Assembly (NCBI RefSeq): GCF_002078875.1
Contig: NC_034409.1
Location: forward strand, 12,776,434-12,840,433
DNA: 64,000 bases
DNA from: Numida meleagris
Lineage: Eukaryota; Chordata; Aves; Galliformes; Numididae
Direction of reading: 5' to 3'
A program made the translations under genes and the position numbers. Of the stretch, positions 60,101-64,000 are shown in pieces. The notes below the pieces were generated by a model. That model was not told where the DNA came from, did no database searches, and saw only the letters and a program-made list of their open reading frames with translations. Position 1 is the stretch's first letter, and every line of letters starts with the position of its first letter.

Positions 60101-63100
60101 CGAAACCTCACAGGACTATATATACAGAAACAAACAAAAACAGATGTGTGTGAAACAACTTTGCTCAAATGAAAGCAGGTAGTTGAAATTCAATGTACTT
60201 ATAACTGTACTATCCTCCAAGCTTCCAAAAATAATATCTGGCGGTCTCTGTTGAAATGACATACCCATGTTTTCTCCTTCACAAATGTACTATCTATGAT
60301 ATCTGGACACTGTGGAAGCAGGAAAAGTCTATTCTGGCTTCTTCAATTTTATTTTTGGTTATACTTTATTTGCAGATTACTCAAAAATATAAGAGATTTT
60401 CATTTTTGCAGAAAAAAACCTCAAATAGTTTGTGTATATGTGGACTACTGCAGACAATAGGGGAACTTTTCCACTCAGTAGGGCCATAAATTTACTCTGT
60501 AATTGAATGCAGCTGTTTGAACAGAGTAGAACACGCTATAGTGAAGTAAGCTTCAGAAAAGCAAGGATAACTTTTCCATTTGTTCAGAGCAAGAGTCACG
60601 ATCAATCTTGACAGGAAACAAAACCAGGCAAGATACATGATGAATGTAAATGTTTCTAGTCTGCACTTTCCTTGAAAGAAAATGAATAGGTATATGCATC
60701 CCATTGTGTTTTTCAGGAGGTGAAAATCCAAGAATCTAAGATAAAATGAGGAGCTAACTTATACTTACTTGCCCACAAGGTTTTCAGGCAGTGAGTAAGT
60801 TACTCTTTTCCACCCTTTTGTGGGAAAGAAGACAGATGGCTGTGAAACACTCCCAGAACATTTTGGATCAGCAGGTAAACACTGAGGTACCAAATAACTC
60901 CAGCTAACACCAAAGTCAGTGGAGTACTGCACATGGACCTGATTTTGTGCAAGTTTTTCCGAGGTTTTACATCCAACAGAAACCTAATAAAAAAGTAAAT
61001 TAGAATTAATTGTGGTGGTGAGTAGAGTTTATAAAATATTTGAACCTGAAAATGGGCTGCAGAATTTTGCTTGAAATTATGGAAGTAACAGTTCTTGTAT
61101 GCTACTGTCATCTGCAGATCTCATCCCAATATTCGCAAGATTGAGAACAGTCATCATATTCAGAGTTTCTTTTTTTTTTTTTTTTCAGCTAGTTTATCTT
61201 TATGGATATCCAGGTTTTGTCACTTCTGCCTCATACCCCCGTACCTCGTAACTGATAAAGTTATTCTCCTCTCCCATAAAGTCTAAGATTTGAGTATTCC
61301 AGAGGAGGCCACACAGGTCAGTTATGTCCAGTAGACCTTCTCTGTAAGGGAGTTGTGCAAAAGGCTCTTATAACTTTAATGTATTACTGGATTATTTCTT
61401 CTCTGTAGGTAAAGGGATGTATGAAGGGTGGTTTAGTTGCAGGTCTAATGTGAATGCATGCCCACATAGGAGAGGTGTGGCCATTTTTGAGCTGCTTTCA
61501 CTTCACCAAGCAGCTATAACAAAATAGGCACTTTATACATGTTTAATAACCTTATTACATGATGTCCATACAACTTCTATGCTGGAAGAGAACAGCGTGT
61601 CACCTCTGAGAATGGCTCGCAGTATTAAAGCTGACCAACAAGTAGTAGGTGAGACAAATGAAGGCAGATAATTAACACTTTCCCCTGCAGGGAATGGCTC
61701 ATGAATAGGTATAGACATCATCTTAGTTCTTGAACAACGTACTTAGATTTGGAGCAAAATGAGTTTTAGAATAGTTATGTACAAGGCTGAGATTTTACCT
61801 TGAACTGCATAATCCAGCCTTCTGTTGGAGTCAGGTCATGGGTGACTGCATAAACCTCTCTGCCATCATGGCTCCCACAGATCATGACACCATCAGGAGA
61901 ATCACAAAACCTCTCAATTGAGCAATCATCATGGAATAACCAGTGTTCATTCACTTGAAAATAAATGAGAACACCAGTAGTTTCCAGGGACAACATGAGT
62001 TAAGATGACAATCAGGAAGTAGTGTTAAACACTAACGGTATTTTATTTTTCAGCCTACATGAGAATTATTTAATACTGCTCCTGAGAATGTCAATACCTG
62101 ATCTTTTCCATGTACACATTTACTACGCTTATTGCTCTTACTACTCTCTTATGTAAGCATCATGGCATTATTTTAATGTTCAAGATGTAAGGGTCTGAGA
62201 TTTACTGAATTTGTATTCTGTTGCACTGAATGTTCTAGAAGAACTTTCTAATGTTTGTTGACTACATCTGCACAAAGAGCACCTAGCATTGTTAGTTGCT
62301 AAGCCTTGTAAATATTCAGAAATACTTCCACAAAATTTATTTGTAACATGTAACTTAACTTCCCTAAGGGATGTTTAAGCCAGTTAGCAAATAGGAAACA
62401 AACATGTTAAGAAAGCTACCTAGAATAACCTGGCTTTTTTTCATCTTTTTTTTCTCTCTTTGAAGAAAAATTCATCTTCTAAGTAAATTCACTCATTAGA
62501 AAAAGGAAACCTACATTACATATTTTCGTTTTGCATTTTGTGAACAATAACAATAACACTAAAAAAAAAAGAAACAAAGATGCTCATAGTGATAGGATTG
62601 TCTGTGACATTTGTCACAGGAGACAAAGATTCAGAGGTGCAGCAAGAATTAGAATACTCTGTACCAACTCCTTGCGCTTTAATTCAGATCCACGTAAAAC
62701 TTTTACCTGTGGTTTTGTCTTCCATAAACATATCAAAGGCGATCCTCCCGGTGGGCCCTGCATCAGCAGGGGAGCGCTCATGCTGTGGCAGAGGAGCACT
62801 GCTGAAGGTGTCGAGCATCACAGTTCTCTGGTCAGCTGAGCCAGAGATCAACACATTGTCAATAGCCCAGTCGTTCTGGTCCAGACCGTCATGTTTAGGC
62901 TGCCACCAGCGGAAGCGTGTCCCGATAGTTTTGGCATCGTAGGGAAGGAGGATGTTCACAAAACTGAAACACAGTGTGGAAATTAGTTGTAGGAAACCCA
63001 CAGGGGAAGGACACTTCTCAATGCTCTGTACTGGGTACAGTGATCAGGTCCACTCCTGTTGTCTCTTAGAGCATGTGGAAACTGGGAAAACAGAGAAGGT

Positions 63101-64000
63101 TAGGTGATGCAGCCATGTAGCCTACCTTCTCCCACGAGAGACTACCAAAATAAAGAACCTTCATCATTCCCAATGTCATCCTCTACACAAAGGCTCACAG
63201 TAAGGTGGAGAGGGTCAGCAGCCAGACTATGGCATGAGTTGTTTAAACTATGCTTTAAGGAACAAAATGCAATGGTCTAGGAACATAAGGTCCTAGGAAA
63301 ACGTTAAGAAGGGAAGCATTGAATAATAATTACTATTTTCAGCCTGGAGCCATTCAGAAAAATGTTCTTATTTCCATTACAATAGTAGTCAAAAGCACAC
63401 TTCAATCAATTGTCCAATTAAAATGCTAATGATTTGTTTGTGTATTCAAATAAAATGTCAAACCATGTGTCCTTCCCAGCCCCGCTTCTATGAGTATTTT
63501 AAACTAATAAAGGAGGAAAGGGTTCACCTATATCTATGCATGCTTTGAAAACTCACAAATGTCTGGAAAAAGTGTTTGAGTGTAGTGTAGACCTCTTGAT
63601 GGGTAGACATTCAGTTTCTCCTCTATACACCATTTTCTAATGAGTTCAAGGAGCTAGTCAGTAAGAAGCACGATTGCAAATGAAAGTAACTTGAAGAACA
63701 GGATCACTGCAGTAGCTATCTTTCTATACACATGGCCTTGCAGCTGAACAAATGCTGATGCTCAAGCACATGGTTTAAAGCCATTCATAAATGCCTGCAG
63801 GACTGGACAAACTGAACTCTTGAAGATCTAACATCCAAACCAAAGCAGTAATAAAAGAAATAAGTGGTTACAAAACATTCAAGACCACCTGACATAGTGT
63901 AGGAAATTATATACACAGAAGAAGGTATTTACAAACCCAGGTTTGCTGAATTGGTCATAGAAAATTTCCATCAAGAGGCTCCAGGTAATTCCGCCATTCA
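45056..64000 (-). CDS. RELN: RELN (reelin), 3' part: last 17 exons, 860 residues
   Basis: Seen: 17 minus-strand exons (one partial at the window edge) join in a single frame of 2,583 nt after two leading bases, giving 860 residues and a TGA. Content in order: end of reelin repeat 6; repeat 7 with its EGF module ([20 protein letters not shown]); repeat 8 with its EGF module ([20 protein letters not shown]); and a 33-residue basic C-terminal region ending [10 protein letters not shown]. Asp-box motifs include [16 protein letters not shown] and SIDGGITW. Known: reelin is a secreted matrix glycoprotein that signals through VLDLR and ApoER2 to DAB1 and positions neurons. The receptor-binding repeats 5-6 lie mainly outside this window. 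From the 17-exon count, these correspond to exons 49-65 of the 65-exon human gene. Odd: a 6-bp penultimate exon and one GC donor. Confidence 0.97.
45153..52289 (-). other. RELN: Last two RELN introns (2.4 and 4.7 kb) around the microexon
   Basis: Apart from the 6-bp exon at 47,596-47,601 these hold AT-rich sequence with no CR1 copies and no convincing ORFs. They may carry splicing-control elements for the microexon, but none can be fixed by eye beyond the adjacent UGC and U-rich tract. Confidence 0.5.
47596..47601 (-). CDS. RELN: RELN 6-bp microexon (candidate)
   Basis: Minus strand: acceptor ACACTAG, hexamer AATAAG, donor GTAAGT. Inserted between the flanking exons it reads Leu-Ile-Ser then TRKQ in frame; human reelin has Leu-Val-Ser there. 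Mammalian RELN is known to have a 6-nt penultimate exon that is alternatively spliced and mostly used in neurons. Without it, CT plus C still gives Leu and the frame holds. Confidence 0.8.
52290..52388 (-). CDS. RELN: RELN exon, end of repeat 8
   Basis: 99 bp, acceptor CAG and donor GTGAGT. It encodes [20 protein letters not shown] and VEVV, ending in the first two bases of a Leu codon that is completed by the microexon or by the last exon. Confidence 0.94.
52780..52977 (-). CDS. RELN: RELN exon, repeat 8 subrepeat B
   Basis: 198 bp, acceptor CAG and donor GTGAGT. It encodes [11 protein letters not shown] and the Asp-box [20 protein letters not shown]. Confidence 0.95.
53987..54206 (-). CDS. 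RELN: RELN exon, repeat 8 subrepeat B
   Basis: 220 bp, acceptor TAG and donor GTAATA. It encodes [18 protein letters not shown] and [20 protein letters not shown]. Confidence 0.95.
55039..55196 (-). CDS. RELN: RELN exon, repeat 8 EGF module
   Basis: 158 bp, acceptor CAG and weak donor GTTTCT. It encodes [20 protein letters not shown] and the EGF-like cysteines ending CICDEGYQG. Confidence 0.95.
55539..55700 (-). CDS. RELN: RELN exon, repeat 8 subrepeat A
   Basis: 162 bp, acceptor TAG and donor GTAGGC. It encodes [20 protein letters not shown] and [13 protein letters not shown]. Confidence 0.95.
56366..56439 (-). CDS. RELN: RELN exon, repeat 8 subrepeat A
   Basis: 74 bp, acceptor TAG and donor GTAAAT. 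It encodes [20 protein letters not shown]. It is short and was recognised by frame and homology. Confidence 0.94.
57246..57421 (-). CDS. RELN: RELN exon, start of repeat 8
   Basis: 176 bp, acceptor TAG and donor GTAAGA. It encodes [20 protein letters not shown] and [16 protein letters not shown]. Confidence 0.95.
57896..58138 (-). CDS. RELN: RELN exon, end of repeat 7
   Basis: 243 bp, acceptor TAG and donor GTAAGG. It encodes [20 protein letters not shown] and [20 protein letters not shown]. Confidence 0.95.
58553..58659 (-). CDS. RELN: RELN exon followed by a GC splice donor
   Basis: 107 bp, acceptor TAG. It encodes [20 protein letters not shown] and LLDYSIDG. The frame joins to the next exon only if the exon ends at 58,553, where the intron begins GCAAGT and not GT. 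Confidence 0.93.
59038..59213 (-). CDS. RELN: RELN exon, repeat 7 subrepeat B
   Basis: 176 bp, acceptor CAG and donor GTATGT. It encodes [20 protein letters not shown] and [15 protein letters not shown]. Confidence 0.95.
59938..60115 (-). CDS. RELN: RELN exon, repeat 7 EGF module
   Basis: 178 bp, acceptor TAG and donor GTAATT. It encodes [20 protein letters not shown], then six cysteines of the EGF-like module ending [12 protein letters not shown]. Confidence 0.95.
60769..60983 (-). CDS. RELN: RELN exon, repeat 7 subrepeat A
   Basis: 215 bp, acceptor TAG and donor GTAAGT. It encodes VSVGCK, the Asp-box STDFGVSW and [20 protein letters not shown]. Confidence 0.95.
61799..61953 (-). CDS. RELN: RELN exon, start of repeat 7
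   Basis: 155 bp, acceptor AAG and donor GTAAAA. It encodes [20 protein letters not shown] and [19 protein letters not shown]. Confidence 0.95.
62707..62963 (-). CDS. RELN: RELN exon with the C-t cleavage site
   Basis: 257 bp, acceptor CAG and donor GTAAAA. It encodes [20 protein letters not shown] and the linker [10 protein letters not shown]. The Ala-Asp bond of SPADAG is 773 residues from the C-terminus, the same distance as the mapped mouse Ala2688-Asp2689 C-t cleavage bond. Confidence 0.95.
63937..64000 (-). CDS. RELN: RELN exon (partial at window edge), end of repeat 6
   Basis: Encodes [19 protein letters not shown], an Asp-box segment. The donor is a weak GTTTGT after 63,937. The exon continues beyond the window. 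Confidence 0.93.

Larger units (their letters stand above)
52389..63936 (-). other. RELN: RELN introns between the listed exons, no extra features seen
   Basis: Introns of 0.2-1.7 kb between the exons of repeats 6-8. A T run lies at 61,168-61,185. No transposon copy or RNA gene was recognised. Confidence 0.5.

Overview
This is a 64 kb piece of a vertebrate nuclear genome, almost certainly from a bird and probably a galliform close to chicken. The evidence is the many truncated CR1 LINE copies, the compact introns, and two spliced genes whose exon translations closely match known vertebrate proteins. There is no sign of prokaryotic or viral gene organisation. The order SLC26A5 (prestin) next to the 3' end of RELN (reelin), both on the same strand, is the order I know from human chromosome 7q22.

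Layout. (1) About 1-21,979, minus strand: the complete coding part of SLC26A5, which I resolve into 18 coding exons. All have GT-AG boundaries and compatible phases and together give a 742-residue protein. (2) 21,980-36,141: a long stretch read as the first (5' UTR) intron of SLC26A5. It holds CR1 copies, including a long CR1 ORF2 remnant with another CR1 nested inside it. (3) About 35,510-36,470: a CpG island, the likely promoter and first exon of SLC26A5. It contains strong splice-donor motifs on both strands and two ZNF143-like sites. (4) About 36.5-44.0 kb: intergenic DNA with three more CR1 copies, two of which form a partly perfect inverted repeat. (5) About 44.0-64.0 kb, minus strand: the last 17 exons of RELN (860 residues, the end of reelin repeat 6, repeats 7 and 8, and the C-terminal region), with the 3' UTR. 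They include a 6-bp microexon and one GC-AG intron. The 5' part of RELN lies beyond the right edge.

The two genes are not known to share a pathway. SLC26A5 encodes the hair-cell member of the SLC26 anion transporter family. RELN encodes a secreted glycoprotein that guides neuronal positioning. They are linked here by conserved synteny only. The points most worth checking are the RELN microexon, the RELN GC-AG intron, a pre-miRNA-sized 31-bp foldback in an SLC26A5 intron, and the architecture of the CpG-island promoter. I found no previously undescribed multi-gene system. All exon boundaries were read by eye from splice motifs and reading frame, without alignment tools.
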